From contig CM035435.1 in assembly GCA_020310875.1 (NCBI GenBank), forward strand, positions 70,322,955 through 70,386,954: a stretch of DNA of 64,000 nt. Direction: 5' to 3'. A program made the translations under genes and the position numbers. This DNA comes from Ceratopteris richardii. Taxonomy: Eukaryota; Streptophyta; Polypodiopsida; Polypodiales; Pteridaceae. Positions 53,483 to 64,000 of the stretch are shown here, one piece after another; the stretch's first letter is position 1; each line of letters starts with the position of its first letter. A model generated the notes under the pieces. It saw only the letters and a program-made list of their open reading frames with translations. It was not told the origin of the DNA and made no database searches.

Positions 53483-53784
53483 TGTCACATGGAGTATCCT
53501 ATATGAATAGTATTTAGAGGTATGACCCTTCTCTTATTCATATAGAGTATGATGCTCACATGAGTGCCAAGTGGCACTCATGAAAGGAACCTTGACTATT
53601 GACCCATTTTGGGTGTAGAGAGAGAGAGAGTAGTCTTTGAGACACCACGCGGCGGGGCGGAACAATCATCAAGAGGAATCTCCGTGTGCGCTCGAGAATG
53701 GAGCCGATCGTCGTCATCAATTAGTGTGTAGAGAAGTACTGTCTTTATTCTAAAAGTGGAGGGTGTCCTCAGGAGAATTCAACA
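53483..53784 (+). repeat. Gypsy-M 5' LTR, 302 bp
   Basis: Starts TGTCACATGG and ends AATTCAACA. Includes an 11-bp perfect inverted repeat, ATGAGTGCCAAGTGGCACTCAT, and a GA microsatellite. Differs from the 3' LTR at ATCAATTAG versus ATCGATTAG, and at GTGTAG versus GTGCAG. Confidence 0.98.
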
Positions 53785-53786
53785 GA

Positions 53787-53798
53787 TGGTATCAGAGC
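53787..53798 (+). other. Gypsy-M primer binding site
   Basis: TGGTATCAGAGC two bases after the LTR. Confidence 0.97.
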
Positions 53799-54924
53799 AG
53801 GTACACACACGGATCGAGGTATAACTGCCGACGGGACCGCCCACGAAGGAGCACAGAGGTATAACTGCCGACGGGACCGCCCACGAAGGAGCACAGAGCC
53901 TGCCGCTGCGCGCACTCACGTAGTGGACCAAGGGAACTCAAGCTCTCCCTCTACCCTCCCTCCAAGATATGTGAAGAATGGAAGAAACCCAATATATATA
54001 GGCTGATTTGAGCGCGTGTGTGTGCATCTGTGGGATAAACCTCCCCTTCATCGACAGCCCAAGAACCTTTCCTTTTTGATTGCGAGTTCGAATTGAGCAG
54101 GGAGGTAACATTTGAAATTTTTATGGAATTTTGGAATGGAAAAGTGATGCTATGAGCCAAGTTTTTTGGGAAATCATGATGCACATATGTAATACGGGCT
54201 GTGGAGAAGGGTTTTGGGTCTTGGGTTTTCATTGAAAAGCTTCAGTCCTTCAGTTTGAAGCTCTTCAAAGTTTCTACTTCAAGAGGGTTACCTTTTCACT
54301 TCCCACCGGTGACATACCTCACTTCTCCGGACCATATCTTCTTCATACCATATCGGATTTTCAAAATCTTGGTCACGTTTCGAAGCTACGCTTTCAAGCT
54401 TCGCTCAGAGACCATCGGTGTTGGATTTGGAAGAGATTTGCCCTACCAAAATCTCTCTGCAGCGCTTCAGCAGGAACTAGGCGGCCACTCCCGGGCCTAG
54501 TTTTTCTTCATTCGGACTCCAAATCCAATTTTTTCACTTGGGATTGTCTCAAATTTTTGAAGTGCAGGTGCTGGGCAACACTTTGTGGACTGGCGAGGAT
54601 TGGAAAATTTTTGAAATTGTTCAGTTGCATTCAGTTTGCCCGTTTGAGGCTTTTCCTACGCACTTTTGGTGTTATTTTGGATGGTTTATGGTGTCTAGAA
54701 CCTCCCCGGACCAAGCGGACATTTCCAATTTTCTTTTGGGACTGGCGAGGACTTAAAATCAGCGGCTTGAAGCATCAAGGACCACCTGGATTTAGCTTCC
54801 GCAACACTACTTTGTATCAGGGAAGTGCTCTTGTGTTATATCTCTCTTCTTCTTGTATATTTTAACTCTACTTCCATTCATTTTCATACTCTCTAGTTAG
54901 CAAACCGGGGAAGGGTACTTAAAT
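53799..54924 (+). other. Gypsy-M leader
   Basis: 1.1 kb between primer site and gag. It starts with a 40-bp tandem duplication (53816-53895) and contains only short open frames without recognisable domains. It may hold packaging signals; nothing specific can be identified. Confidence 0.8.
53816..53895 (+). repeat. 40-bp perfect tandem duplication in Gypsy-M leader
   Basis: Two identical consecutive units beginning GAGGTATAACTGCCGACGGG, starting 18 bp after the primer site. Confidence 0.97.
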
Positions 54925-57900
54925 ATGGAAAATAAAGGCAAACAAGTAGTTGAGACCACTTCTCCACCTAGAGAGCAACTAGAGGATCAGGATGCTAGGA
55001 TGGAAGAAGTAGAGTTAGGACAAGAAATAGAAGAAAACATAGAAGAAAAAGAGCCTTCACAGCAAGAGTACACTTATGAAGAGCTTATAGATGAATTTGT
55101 CACTCGTGACCAATTCATTGACTTGAAAGAGCAAACCCTCAAGTTAGAGAAAGATTTGGGTAGCATTACATCTCTTATACAGCAACTTAAGTCTCAAATG
55201 ATCTCTCTTGAGACTAGTGTCACTTCTTTCCTAGCTAGGAAGGAAAGAGAGACTCCTACCATTCCTCTAGAGATTACTAGGAAAGAGACTTCTCTTCCTA
55301 GTAAATATAAAGGAGAGAGCTCTAGGGAAGCTCCCCTCCTGAAAGACTTAAAGCCACCAACCTTCACGGGGGATGACCGAGACAGGAATAAGGATGCAAT
55401 CTACACTTTTTTACAAAAGTGGCAAGATTTGCATCAATTGAAGGGCACCCCACCTGAGTATCGTGTGCTAGAGGCGAGTCTCTCCCTCGGCCCGCGTGCT
55501 TATAAGTGGTGGATGAGTCTTAAGGAGGCGAACTCTATCCCTAGTGACTGGACTCACTTTGAGACTCTTTTCCTAAAAGAGTTTCTTCCTGAAAATGAAG
55601 AGGAGAGGAATTGGGATGAGTGGGATAGAATTACTCAAAGAGGCAGGCCTCTTTCAGTTTATCTATCTCACTATAGAGAGATCACTTTGAAGCTTAAGGG
55701 TCTAGATGATTTTCAGAAGACCAGAGGGTTTGTTAGGGGCTTGGATAAAGCCATAAAGAGGGAAGTCAGGAGGAATGCGCCTAAGACGTTTGAGGAGGCG
55801 ATCAAATATGCACAGATATATGAGGACCATAACCGTCCTCAGTATACTCCTATGGAGACGGATCAGCCCCTTAAACCTCTTAGCACCACTAAATTTAAGA
55901 AAAAGTTGCCTTTTGGGAAAAACAAGGTTTTTATTAAAAAACAAAGATCACAAGGGCCTAAGCTATCCACAGACCAGTTTGAGAAGGCCAAAAGAGAGAA
56001 CCTGTGTTTTAGGTGCCTATCCCCTAGCCACTCGCAGTGGAACTGTCCACTCAAGAAGGGGGAAGAAAAGAAGAAAGGACCAAAGTCTAGTACGGCTCCT
56101 GAAAGGGGCAAAAAGGTGGTCCACCTAGTGCAGACCCTTCCCATTCATGGCAGCCCTAGCTGCAAGGGAGTGGAGGTGATGCACGAGGATATAGAGCACA
56201 CGTGTTGTTTGACTCAGTCATTGTGGTCACCGCAGTTTGGACCACATGACTTGGTCAAGCTACATGGTAGTGTATACGGGACCAGGGTGCGAGTCATGAT
56301 AGATGACTCTGCCACTCATAATTTCATTAACTATGCTTTGGTCAAGAAATTGAAGATTCCCCAACAGCCTAGTGCACATAAATACATTGTATCTATGATG
56401 CAAGGGCAAGATAAAAGAATATGGGATACTATGGTATCCAATTTGGAAGTCAAGATGCAAAATTATACAGACCATATGGACTTCCAAATTATGAACATGG
56501 AGAGGACAGATCTAGTCTTAGGAAGAGAATGGCTATGGGGGTTGGGAGATACACTTAAACGCAGCTATCAAAATAACACACTCGAGTTTGAAAAGAATGG
56601 AAGTATAGTTTATATTCAGGGAGAGAGAGATGTACCTAGTGCACCTCTCATCTCATCATTAGAGTTGTATAGTCTCTGTTGTTCACAGCATGTACAGGAT
56701 ATGTTTTTATTGTATAGTCATGATATGGAGCATTGTATAGACAGCTCATCTGATGTATATTTTCATGCTTTGAATGTAAATATGAACAGGACTTTCTACT
56801 ATTCTTTTTTGCAAGAGTGTGTAGTTAAAAGTTTTAAGGATCTTATGTTTGAATACAGAGATGTTTTTCCCACTGACTTACCTAGAGGGCTACCACCTGA
56901 GAGAGGGGACATTGACCATGCCATAGAGGTTGTTACTAACACTAACCCTATTTGTAGACCACCTTATAGGCTTAGTGTTTCTCAGCATGAGGAGGTTGAG
57001 AAGCAATTGCAGGACTATTTAGATAAAGGCTTCATCAAACCTAGTAACTCACCATGGGCATCGCCAATGCTCCTAGTTAAAAAGAAAGATGGCTCTATGA
57101 GACTATGTATAGATTATAGAGCCCTTAACAAGGTAACTATCAAAAATAGATTTCCAATGCCTAGGTTGGAAGATCTATTTGATCAGTTACACCAAGCTCG
57201 GTATTTTACCAAGCTTGACCTTAGATCAGGATATCATCAGATCAGGATTAGGGCAGAGGATGTCCCTAAAACTGCATTTAGGACTAGATATGGGCACTAT
57301 GAGTTTTTGGTGATGCCTTTTGGTCTCACCAATGCTCCTGCCACTTTCATGAAACTCATGAATAGTGTTTTACGGCCTTATCTAGGACACTTTGTAGTAG
57401 ACTTTTTAGATGACATTCTGATCTATAGTGCATCAGAACAGGAGCACTTGGAACACTTGAGAAAAGTATTTCAAGTGCTAAGGGAAAATTCGCTCTTTGC
57501 TAAGGAGTCAAAGTGTGAATTTTTCAAAACAGAGGTTAAATACCTTGGGCATATAGTCTCCCAAGATGGAATCCAGATGGATCCTGAAAAAGTAAGGGCT
57601 ATTGTGGAATGGCCACATCCACGGAACCTGGAGGAGCTGCAGATCTTCCTAGGTTTATCAGGTTTCTATCGAAGATTCATTAAGAACTACGCCAAAATTG
57701 CTGTCCCGATGACGGAACAGCTTAAAGGGAAAGGGAAAGCCTTTCATTGGGGAGACGAACAGAAGCAAAGTATGGAAAAGTTGAAGGTAGCAATTGCTAC
57801 AGCTCCACTTTTACATATAGCAGATCCCAATAAACCATTTGTGGTTGAAACTGACGCGAGTGATTTTGCTATAGGAGCGGTTTTAGTTCAGGATGGTCGA

Positions 57901-59730
57901 CCATTAGCTTTTGAGAGCAAGAAACTAGAACCGGCTCAAAAGAATTACTCCGTCTATGAGAAGGAGTTGTATGCAATAGTCCATGCTTTGAAGAAGTGGC
58001 GTCATTATTTATATGGTGCCAAAGTTACGATAGTGTTTGATCAAGAGAGCATTAAGTGGCTCTCTAATCAAACAGACCTTAAAGGTCGTAAGGCCCGATG
58101 GGCAGAGACCCTTCAAGAGTTTGACTATGAGCTTAGGTATAGGAAGGGAAAGTTTAATGTAGTGGCTGATTCACTTAGCCGCATGCCTATGCTCAATGGA
58201 CTGAGTTTTACTCAGATCACTAGCGAGCTACTTGAGTCTATTAGAGGGAAATGTAGGCTTGATCCTGCATATTCCAAAATTTGGGAAGCCATAGAGAATG
58301 GGGATCGTGATATACGGGTTTCCAATGAGGATGGAGTATCGACGGGTACTCAAGAAGGATTCAAGTGGAAGAATTACAGTATCCAAGATGGATATCTGTT
58401 ATATAAAGGTAAGGTGTGTGTCCCTAGAGATACTGAGATGAGACGGCATATTTTATATGAGTGTCATGACACACCTAGTGCGGGACACCCAGGAGTTAAC
58501 AAGACTTATGATCTTGTTAAAAGGCAGTTTTATTGGCCTGGACTTCATAAGGACGTCCTAGAGTATGTGCTTAAGTGCAATAAATGCCAGGTCAACAAAG
58601 CTGAGAGATTAAGGATTGGAGGGCTACTCCACCCATTGGATATTCCCAATGGGAAGTGGGAGAGTATCTCCATGGACTTTATAGTCGGATTACCTAAGAC
58701 ACAGAGAGGGCACGACTCGGTCTGGGTAATTGTGGATAGGTTAACCAAAATGGCTAGGTTTATTCCAACACGTACTACAGTGAAGACACCTGAGTTGGCT
58801 AGACTCTTTGTTGAGAACCTATACCGGTTATATGGTCTTCCTTTAGACATAGTTTCTGATCGGGATAGGAAGTTTACTAGCCATTTTTGGAGAGCGGTCT
58901 TCAAAAGGTTGGATACAAAGCTTAGCATGAGTACGGCCGAGCATCCACAGTCGGATGGGCAAACAGAAAGGGTTAACCAAATCCTAGAGGATATGCTTCG
59001 AGCATATGTGAATGAAAGGCAAACTAATTGGGAAGAGTACTTACCTATAGTAGAGTTTGCATATAATAGTGCCAAGCACTCTTCCACCGGGCATAGTCCA
59101 TTTATACTTATGTATGGGTTTCAGCCAAGGGCTCCTTATGCAGTTGGCTTGCAGAATGAAAAAGTTCAAGCTGCAAAGGACTTCTTGGAAGAAATGAATG
59201 ATATGCTTAGACTTGCTAAGGACAGCATTAGGAAAGCTCAGGATAGGGCTAGAGCCTATGCTGACCCTCAAAGAAGAGATATCAACTTTGAGGTAGGAGA
59301 GCAAGTCTATCTTAGAGTTCCATCTAGGTCTGAAACCATGAAGATGGGACCTTGTCCAAAATTATCTCCTAGGTATTGTGGACCTTTCCAAATACTTAAG
59401 AGAATAGGAAAGATGGCTTACCAGCTCCAACTTCTAGGGAATAGTCAAATCCATCCAGTTTTTCATGTTAGCCGGCTTAAGAAAAGGCTGGGTGAATCTG
59501 ACAACCTCATTCCAGATAGTGAGGTAGTAGAGCCTATTTCTGTTCAATCTATTCCACATGAGCCAGAGAGCATACTACGCACTCGAGAGAAACGGACGAG
59601 AAGTCACTTGTATAAAGAGTGTCTAGTAAAGTGGAAAGATAGTTCAGAAGATAGTGCCACATGGGAGCGGGTTAGCACCCTTCAGAGACGGTTTCCCAGT
59701 TTTAGTTTACCTTCCCAAGAGTTTTCTTAA
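54925..59730 (+). CDS. Gypsy-M Gag-Pol polyprotein with chromodomain, 1601 aa
   Basis: One open frame with no stop or shift; ATG at 54925 follows a long leader. Order: acidic coiled-coil N-terminus (about 20-115), capsid (about 150-310, [25 protein letters not shown]), zinc knuckle from C361 ([14 protein letters not shown]), protease with active site IDDSATHNF (D460-D461-S462 where D-S/T-G is expected) and [11 protein letters not shown] with catalytic FLDD at 827-830, RNase H ([29 protein letters not shown]), and integrase with HHCC (CNKCQ) and D1251, D1312, E1348 with 35-residue spacing. Then IN C-terminal VFHVSRLKK and a chromodomain (about 1545-1595: [18 protein letters not shown]), which in chromoviruses directs insertion to marked chromatin. 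All catalytic residues except the protease triad look intact. Confidence 0.96.
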   Translation: MENKGKQVVETTSPPREQLEDQDARMEEVELGQEIEENIEEKEPSQQEYTYEELIDEFVTRDQFIDLKEQTLKLEKDLGSITSLIQQLKSQMISLETSVTSFLARKERETPTIPLEITRKETSLPSKYKGESSREAPLLKDLKPPTFTGDDRDRNKDAIYTFLQKWQDLHQLKGTPPEYRVLEASLSLGPRAYKWWMSLKEANSIPSDWTHFETLFLKEFLPENEEERNWDEWDRITQRGRPLSVYLSHYREITLKLKGLDDFQKTRGFVRGLDKAIKREVRRNAPKTFEEAIKYAQIYEDHNRPQYTPMETDQPLKPLSTTKFKKKLPFGKNKVFIKKQRSQGPKLSTDQFEKAKRENLCFRCLSPSHSQWNCPLKKGEEKKKGPKSSTAPERGKKVVHLVQTLPIHGSPSCKGVEVMHEDIEHTCCLTQSLWSPQFGPHDLVKLHGSVYGTRVRVMIDDSATHNFINYALVKKLKIPQQPSAHKYIVSMMQGQDKRIWDTMVSNLEVKMQNYTDHMDFQIMNMERTDLVLGREWLWGLGDTLKRSYQNNTLEFEKNGSIVYIQGERDVPSAPLISSLELYSLCCSQHVQDMFLLYSHDMEHCIDSSSDVYFHALNVNMNRTFYYSFLQECVVKSFKDLMFEYRDVFPTDLPRGLPPERGDIDHAIEVVTNTNPICRPPYRLSVSQHEEVEKQLQDYLDKGFIKPSNSPWASPMLLVKKKDGSMRLCIDYRALNKVTIKNRFPMPRLEDLFDQLHQARYFTKLDLRSGYHQIRIRAEDVPKTAFRTRYGHYEFLVMPFGLTNAPATFMKLMNSVLRPYLGHFVVDFLDDILIYSASEQEHLEHLRKVFQVLRENSLFAKESKCEFFKTEVKYLGHIVSQDGIQMDPEKVRAIVEWPHPRNLEELQIFLGLSGFYRRFIKNYAKIAVPMTEQLKGKGKAFHWGDEQKQSMEKLKVAIATAPLLHIADPNKPFVVETDASDFAIGAVLVQDGRPLAFESKKLEPAQKNYSVYEKELYAIVHALKKWRHYLYGAKVTIVFDQESIKWLSNQTDLKGRKARWAETLQEFDYELRYRKGKFNVVADSLSRMPMLNGLSFTQITSELLESIRGKCRLDPAYSKIWEAIENGDRDIRVSNEDGVSTGTQEGFKWKNYSIQDGYLLYKGKVCVPRDTEMRRHILYECHDTPSAGHPGVNKTYDLVKRQFYWPGLHKDVLEYVLKCNKCQVNKAERLRIGGLLHPLDIPNGKWESISMDFIVGLPKTQRGHDSVWVIVDRLTKMARFIPTRTTVKTPELARLFVENLYRLYGLPLDIVSDRDRKFTSHFWRAVFKRLDTKLSMSTAEHPQSDGQTERVNQILEDMLRAYVNERQTNWEEYLPIVEFAYNSAKHSSTGHSPFILMYGFQPRAPYAVGLQNEKVQAAKDFLEEMNDMLRLAKDSIRKAQDRARAYADPQRRDINFEVGEQVYLRVPSRSETMKMGPCPKLSPRYCGPFQILKRIGKMAYQLQLLGNSQIHPVFHVSRLKKRLGESDNLIPDSEVVEPISVQSIPHEPESILRTREKRTRSHLYKECLVKWKDSSEDSATWERVSTLQRRFPSFSLPSQEFS

Positions 59731-59859
59731 GGGGAAGGATATGGGGAAACAACACGGAGACAGGACCATGTATTTCTATACATGGGGATATAGTGGGAGT
59801 GGTGGTTCTATTATTTCTCTCTTTCTTTTAGACCTTCCAATACCATTTTGAGGACAAAA

Positions 59860-59879
59860 TGGAAGTAAGGGGAAGGAAA
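59860..59879 (+). other. Gypsy-M polypurine tract
   Basis: GGAAGTAAGGGGAAGGAAA directly before the 3' LTR. About 130 bp of untranslated sequence separates it from the gag-pol stop. Confidence 0.95.
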
Positions 59880-60181
59880 TGTCACATGGAGTATCCTATA
59901 TGAATAGTATTTAGAGGTATGACCCTTCTCTTATTCATATAGAGTATGATGCTCACATGAGTGCCAAGTGGCACTCATGAAAGGAACCTTGACTATTGAC
60001 CCATTTTGGGTGTAGAGAGAGAGAGAGTAGTCTTTGAGACACCACGCGGCGGGGCGGAACAATCATCAAGAGGAATCTCCGTGTGCGCTCGAGAATGGAG
60101 CCGATCGTCGTCATCGATTAGTGTGCAGAGAAGTACTGTCTTTATTCTAAAAGTGGAGGGTGTCCTCAGGAGAATTCAACA
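59880..60181 (+). repeat. Gypsy-M 3' LTR, 302 bp
   Basis: Partner of the 5' LTR, followed by the GTGAG target duplication. Confidence 0.98.
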
Positions 60182-60186
60182 GTGAG

Positions 60187-60229
60187 AGTGTGTGTGTGAG
60201 CTCTCTTCCTTATCTCCTTCCTCGTGACA
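60187..60229 (+). repeat. Copia-L 5' LTR, right part
   Basis: The last 43 bp of the Copia-L LTR, ending CTCGTGACA before the primer site. Confidence 0.88.
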
Positions 60230-60241
60230 TGGTATCAGAGC
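60230..60241 (+). other. Copia-L primer binding site
   Basis: TGGTATCAGAGC directly after the LTR. The 440-bp leader that follows has no recognisable feature. Confidence 0.96.
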
Positions 60242-60678
60242 TAGCGTGGCTGTAGAGAGCTCGTGGAGAAGGCGACGGTGAAGACTATGCGGCAAGGAGT
60301 GGAGAAAACGCGATTTCACAAACGGCCTCCGTTTGCTACGAAAATCACCGTGAAGGTAGAAGACCTCAAAATATTTTCGAGAGTTATCCCTTTAGGGTCA
60401 TTTGCTTTTGTCATATCGAAGTTTTGAAACCATCTCGACCTCCGTTTTGAGCCCACAAGGTGGGCCCACACAAAAACCAGGTCAGTTTTAAAAAGTCTAA
60501 CTTGCGTTGTGTTCGGCGACACTCATATATTCCAGATTCAGAATTTCAAGTGATTCCGTGTACTATTGATACACAAAAACTGTGTTTTTCTGATATCGAA
60601 TTATCACGTCATAGTGCGACAGTGTTCAAGCAGAAGTGCTACTTGTAGTGTGTTGCGGTGTTGTGAATTGTTGCAGAA

Positions 60679-61619
60679 ATGGCAAACGCAGATGGAATGA
60701 GTTAGCTTATGAGCGATAAGCTAGACAAGAACAACTTCCATGCTTGGAGATTTAGAATGACGAATTTCTTGATGGGAAAAGGCTACTGGAAGTACATCGA
60801 AGGAGAGAATGAAAATGCTCCACAGTTACCAGAAAGGAATCGGACTGCAGAACAGTTAAGAGCATATGAGGAATGGAATCAAGGAGCACGAAAGGTAATG
60901 TATTGGCTATCTGTTAGCATACAGGATAGCATGATTGGACACATACAAGATGCCAAGACTCCAAAAGAGGCTTGGAACAGTTTGGTCACTTTGTACGAGA
61001 CCAATACAAAGGCACGAAAATTGCAACTCAAGAACGAGCTGCATACATTGGAGAAAAAGAGCATGTCGGTAAGTGACTACACTCTAAAAATCAAAAGCAT
61101 ATGTGAGTCACTTGCATCTATTGGCGTGAATGTAGATGATGATGATAAGGTGGAAGTGTGCCTTCGTGGTTTAGGAGCTTCATATAAGCAGTTCAGAACT
61201 TCTATACAGACCAGGGAAAATATTCCGAATTTTGCTAATTTGGTCTCTATGCTGATCATTGAAGAAAAGAATCTTGGTGAGGATTCAAACTCCCAAGGAA
61301 AGCCCAGTTCTGAGCAGGTATTCTACTCTGCCAGAGGAAGAGGCAGAGGTAGAGGTTTTGGAAGTGGAAGAGGAAACAATAACCAAGACCAAGGTCAACA
61401 ACAGAATCATGCAGGAGGAAGAGGACAGTTTCGAGGCAGGGGGAGCCAAAGAGGTCGCAAAAATTTCCAAAGAATGATTCAGGTAATGATAGTAAAGGAT
61501 GTTGGAATTGTGGTAAACCTGGACACTTTGAACATGATTGCAGGTTAAAGAATCAAAATAACAGAAGGTAGCAAAACAACTATGCATCCACAAGTGCAGA
61601 TGATTTTGAGAAGCTATTT
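60679..61619 (+). pseudogene. Copia-L gag
   Basis: The original ATG at 60679 (MANADGMS) is followed at codon 9 by TAG (60703-60705), then by ATG at 60709, from which 279 codons are open: KLDKNNFHAWRFRMTNFLMG, LYETNTKARKLQLKNELHTL, and an RG-rich end. The zinc knuckle CWNCGKPGHFEHDC lies in a different frame after a shift near 61465, and a TAG follows near 61569. Translation could in principle restart at 60709. Confidence 0.9.
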
Positions 61620-64000
61620 ATGGTTCAACATCACATGATGAATACGATGTCTGCTGGTGTTTCAAAATCGAATGATAATGTTTGGTATGTTGATTCAGGT
61701 GCTTCAAATCACATGACCAGTCATGCACAATGGTTTAGTAGTTTGCAGAAAATGCCAGTTCCTGGATATGTTGAAACAGGTGATGACACATCGCATCCTA
61801 TTGAGCATACAGGAAACATAGCATTGTCTATGGAGGACGGAAAGGTAAAACATCTTGCTGATGTGTTGCATGTTCCAAATATAACGAAGAATCTGGTTTC
61901 TGTTGGACAAATGGTTGACCAGGGATTACAAGTCAGGTTCAATGCTGATGGATTATATGTAGAAGAGTACAAGCAGGATGGACGATTGGTTGCCAAAGGA
62001 AACAAAGTGGGTAGGACGTTCACCTTAAATGTGAAGATTCCTGAAATGAATGCATCCATGTTTGCAAAAGGTGCAGGAGTTATTGCAGATATAGAGATAT
62101 GGCACAAACGGATTGGACATGCAAACTTGCAAAGGCTGAAACTGATGCAGTCAAAGGAGATTGTCCATGGACTACCAAATTTCAAAGTTGCAGAAATGCA
62201 AAAGGTATGTGCAGCATGTCAATTTGGTAAACAATCAAGAGCATCATTTCCACATGACAAGCATGTTAGTGAGAATGTACTAGAAGTAGTACATATAGAT
62301 GTTTGGGGTCCAGCAAAGACCACATCTATGGGCGGTTGCAGGTTTTATGTTACTTTCATTGATGACCATACACGCAAAGTATGGGTATATTTTAAGAAAG
62401 AGAAAAGCGAGGTTTTTACTCACTTCCAGAATTTTAAAGTTATGGTGGAAAAGCAGACAGGGAAGTACATTCAAACATTAAGATCTGATGGAGGAGGTGA
62501 ATACATGTCAAATGAGTTCAGCAGTTTTCTAAAAAATCATGGAATTCGACGTCAGTTTTCATGCAGGTACACACCACAACAGAATGGTGTTGCTGAACGC
62601 AAAAATAGACATATTGCAGAAATAGCAAGAGCCTTGATGGCTGAGAAGAATATGCCTCATTGTTATTGGGCAGAAGATGTGCATACTGTTGTATACATCA
62701 TGAATAGAACTCCGACTGCTGCTGTACATCAAGTTACACCTGAAGAGAAGTTTACAGGTTAAAAGCCAAACTTATCACATCTGAAAGTTTTTGGCTGTAT
62801 TGCATATGTACATGTTCCAGATGAGTTGAGGACGAAGCTTGATCCGAAAGCAGAAAAATGTGTCTTCATTGGATATTCCCTTGAGCAAAAGGGGTACAAA
62901 TGTTATAACCCACTCACACGACAGGTGAAGGTGAGCAGAGATGTGGTATTTGATGAAATGTCAAGCTTCTATGCAGATGCCAAAGAAGGACTAAATCTTG
63001 AACCAAATGACAAAGAAAATGTTGAAAAATCTAGTGCATAATCTCAAGTTTTGAGTGGACCGGATGCATCACCAAGCAATAGTTCCAACTCAAATCCATG
63101 GAGTGGAAGATTGCGTGGAAACTTCAGTCCAGCAAATTCATCAAATACATCCAAGAAAGGTAAGGAAAAGCTTTTTAGTAAAACAGGTGCAGGTTTTGAA
63201 GACGTTGATGGAGATTCAAGCGGTTCAGAAAAGAGTCTTGATGAGGAACTTGGATTGCCCTCTGTGAAGACTCCAGGAGTAAGAAGGGCACACGTAGATG
63301 ATACAAGAAGAAGTGACCCAGGACCAAGAAGATCTGGGAGGATGCGTAATTCAGTGCAACGATTGACATATGATAGTTACATGGCTCGCCATTGTGCCTA
63401 CATGACAAAGGTAATACAAGATGCTGAACCTTCTTGTTTTGAAGATGCAATTGGTAATGCAGATTGGGAAAAAGCTATGGATGAGGAGATGGCTGCACTT
63501 TATGGAAATGATACATGGAAGCTCGTTCCATTGCTGCAAGGAAAGAAATCCATAGGCTGCAAATGGGTTTACAAGGTAAAGCATAATGCTGATGGTAGCA
63601 TAAGTAGGTATAAAATATGATTGGTAGCTAAAGGTTATGCACAGACATATGGCATTGATTATGAGGAAACATTCAGCCCTGTAGCTAAAATGTCTACTAT
63701 CAGAACACTTGTTGCATTAGCTACAACAAAAGGATGGACTTTGCATCAGATGGATGTGAAGAATGCTTTCCTACATGGTGAGTTACAGGAAGAAGTATAT
63801 ATGGACCAGCCACAAGGATATAAAGATTCAAAGCATCCAGAATATGTCTGCAGGTTGCAAAAGTCTTTGTATGGGCTGAAGCAGGCTCCGCGTGCATGGC
63901 ATGCAAGGATTGGTGATTACTTAACTATCATTGGGTTTTCTATGTGTGATGCAGATCATTCACTATATGCAAGGAAGGCTGATGATGGCATCACTATTGT
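61620..64000 (+). pseudogene. Copia-L protease, integrase, RT (runs off right edge)
   Basis: Protease WYVDSGASNHMTS keeps D-S-G. Pre-integrase has WHKRIGHANLQRLK and CAACQFGKQS. Integrase has IDVWGPAKTTS, LRSDGGGEYM and QQNGVAERKNRHIAE. TAA at 62761 cuts the integrase, TAA near 63039 and TGA at 63618-63620 (between RYK and LVAKGYAQ) cut the rest. RT: DYEETFSPVAKMSTIRTL, MDVKNAFLHGELQEEVYMD and GLKQAPRAWHARI. The catalytic YVDD box would lie just beyond the window. Confidence 0.92.

Larger units (their letters stand above)
53483..60181 (+). mobile_element. Gypsy-M: young, structurally complete chromovirus
   Basis: 6.7 kb with 302-bp LTRs (2 differences by eye), target duplication GTGAG (53478-53482 and 60182-60186), initiator-Met primer site, an uninterrupted gag-pol frame ending in a chromodomain, and a polypurine tract. 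Short LTRs plus chromodomain suggest a Reina- or Galadriel-like chromovirus; the exact clade was not determined. Confidence 0.98.
53147..64000 (+). mobile_element. Copia-L: copia element, 3' part outside window
   Basis: The 5' LTR is 53147-53482 plus 60187-60229, interrupted by Gypsy-M. Primer site at 60230, then gag, protease, integrase and RT to the right edge. Its start TGTTGAAATATC abuts Copia-K RT. Several stops show it is inactive. Confidence 0.9.

Noticed and set aside
54201-54865. Overlapping frames of 72-102 codons in the Gypsy-M leader
   Set aside because: No conserved domain, overlap in several frames, and they lie in the leader before gag.
58545-59304. Minus-strand frames of 180 and 87 codons within Gypsy-M integrase
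   Set aside because: Antisense shadows of the intact gag-pol frame.
1-64000. Any host gene between elements
   Set aside because: Every long reading frame that is not a shadow belongs to a retroelement, and the remaining gaps show no splice-structured or conserved protein-coding sequence that I can recognise.

Overview
The window looks like plant nuclear DNA made almost wholly of LTR retrotransposons inserted into one another. The evidence is Ty1/copia-type and Ty3/gypsy-type gag-pol reading frames, primer binding sites matching plant initiator-Met tRNA (TGGTATCAGAGC) or the Asp-tRNA type used by plant gypsy elements (TGGCGCCGTTGCC), polypurine tracts, 5-bp target duplications, and one chromodomain integrase. 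I found no host gene and no RNA gene. The species cannot be named; the density and depth of nesting suggest a large, repeat-rich genome. Element names used here (Gypsy-1, Copia-A and so on) are local labels.

Left block (1-25,195). Copia-A (minus strand) is the oldest layer. Gypsy-3 (12,475-22,978) sits in its gag and Gypsy-2 (6,086-11,101) in its integrase. Gypsy-1 (1-6,085, running off the left edge) sits in the integrase of Gypsy-2. Gypsy-1 is the most unusual element: its single open frame runs RT, RNase H, two consecutive HHCC zinc modules, integrase core, a retropepsin-like domain after the integrase, then a basic tail with repeated W-V-P-K motifs. Gypsy-2 is an internally deleted relative whose leader carries about 0.73 kb of near-palindromic repeats centred on TCGCGA. 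Gypsy-3 has a long coiled-coil accessory frame after its integrase.

Middle block (25,196-53,146). This holds copia fragments in both orientations. Copia-C (minus) is split by the plus-strand scrap Copia-E. Copia-F (plus) carries a 972-bp terminal-inverted-repeat element in its RT. Copia-D (minus) is cut into three by two later insertions: Copia-I (35,723-42,169, target duplication tagca) and Copia-B (42,356-48,248, target duplication tgaac). Fragments G, J and K belong to the same family as D.

Right block (53,147-64,000). Copia-L (plus, running off the right edge) has Gypsy-M (53,483-60,181, target duplication gtgag) inside its 5' LTR. Gypsy-M is the youngest and most complete element: 302-bp LTRs differing at 2 positions and one uninterrupted 1,601-codon gag-pol frame with a chromodomain. 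Its protease triad nevertheless reads D-D-S instead of D-S/T-G.

The elements do not cooperate as a pathway; each is or was a self-contained replication unit. By-eye LTR differences give a relative order of insertion: Gypsy-M (about 0.7%) is younger than Gypsy-3 (about 2%), which is younger than Copia-I (about 3.6%).
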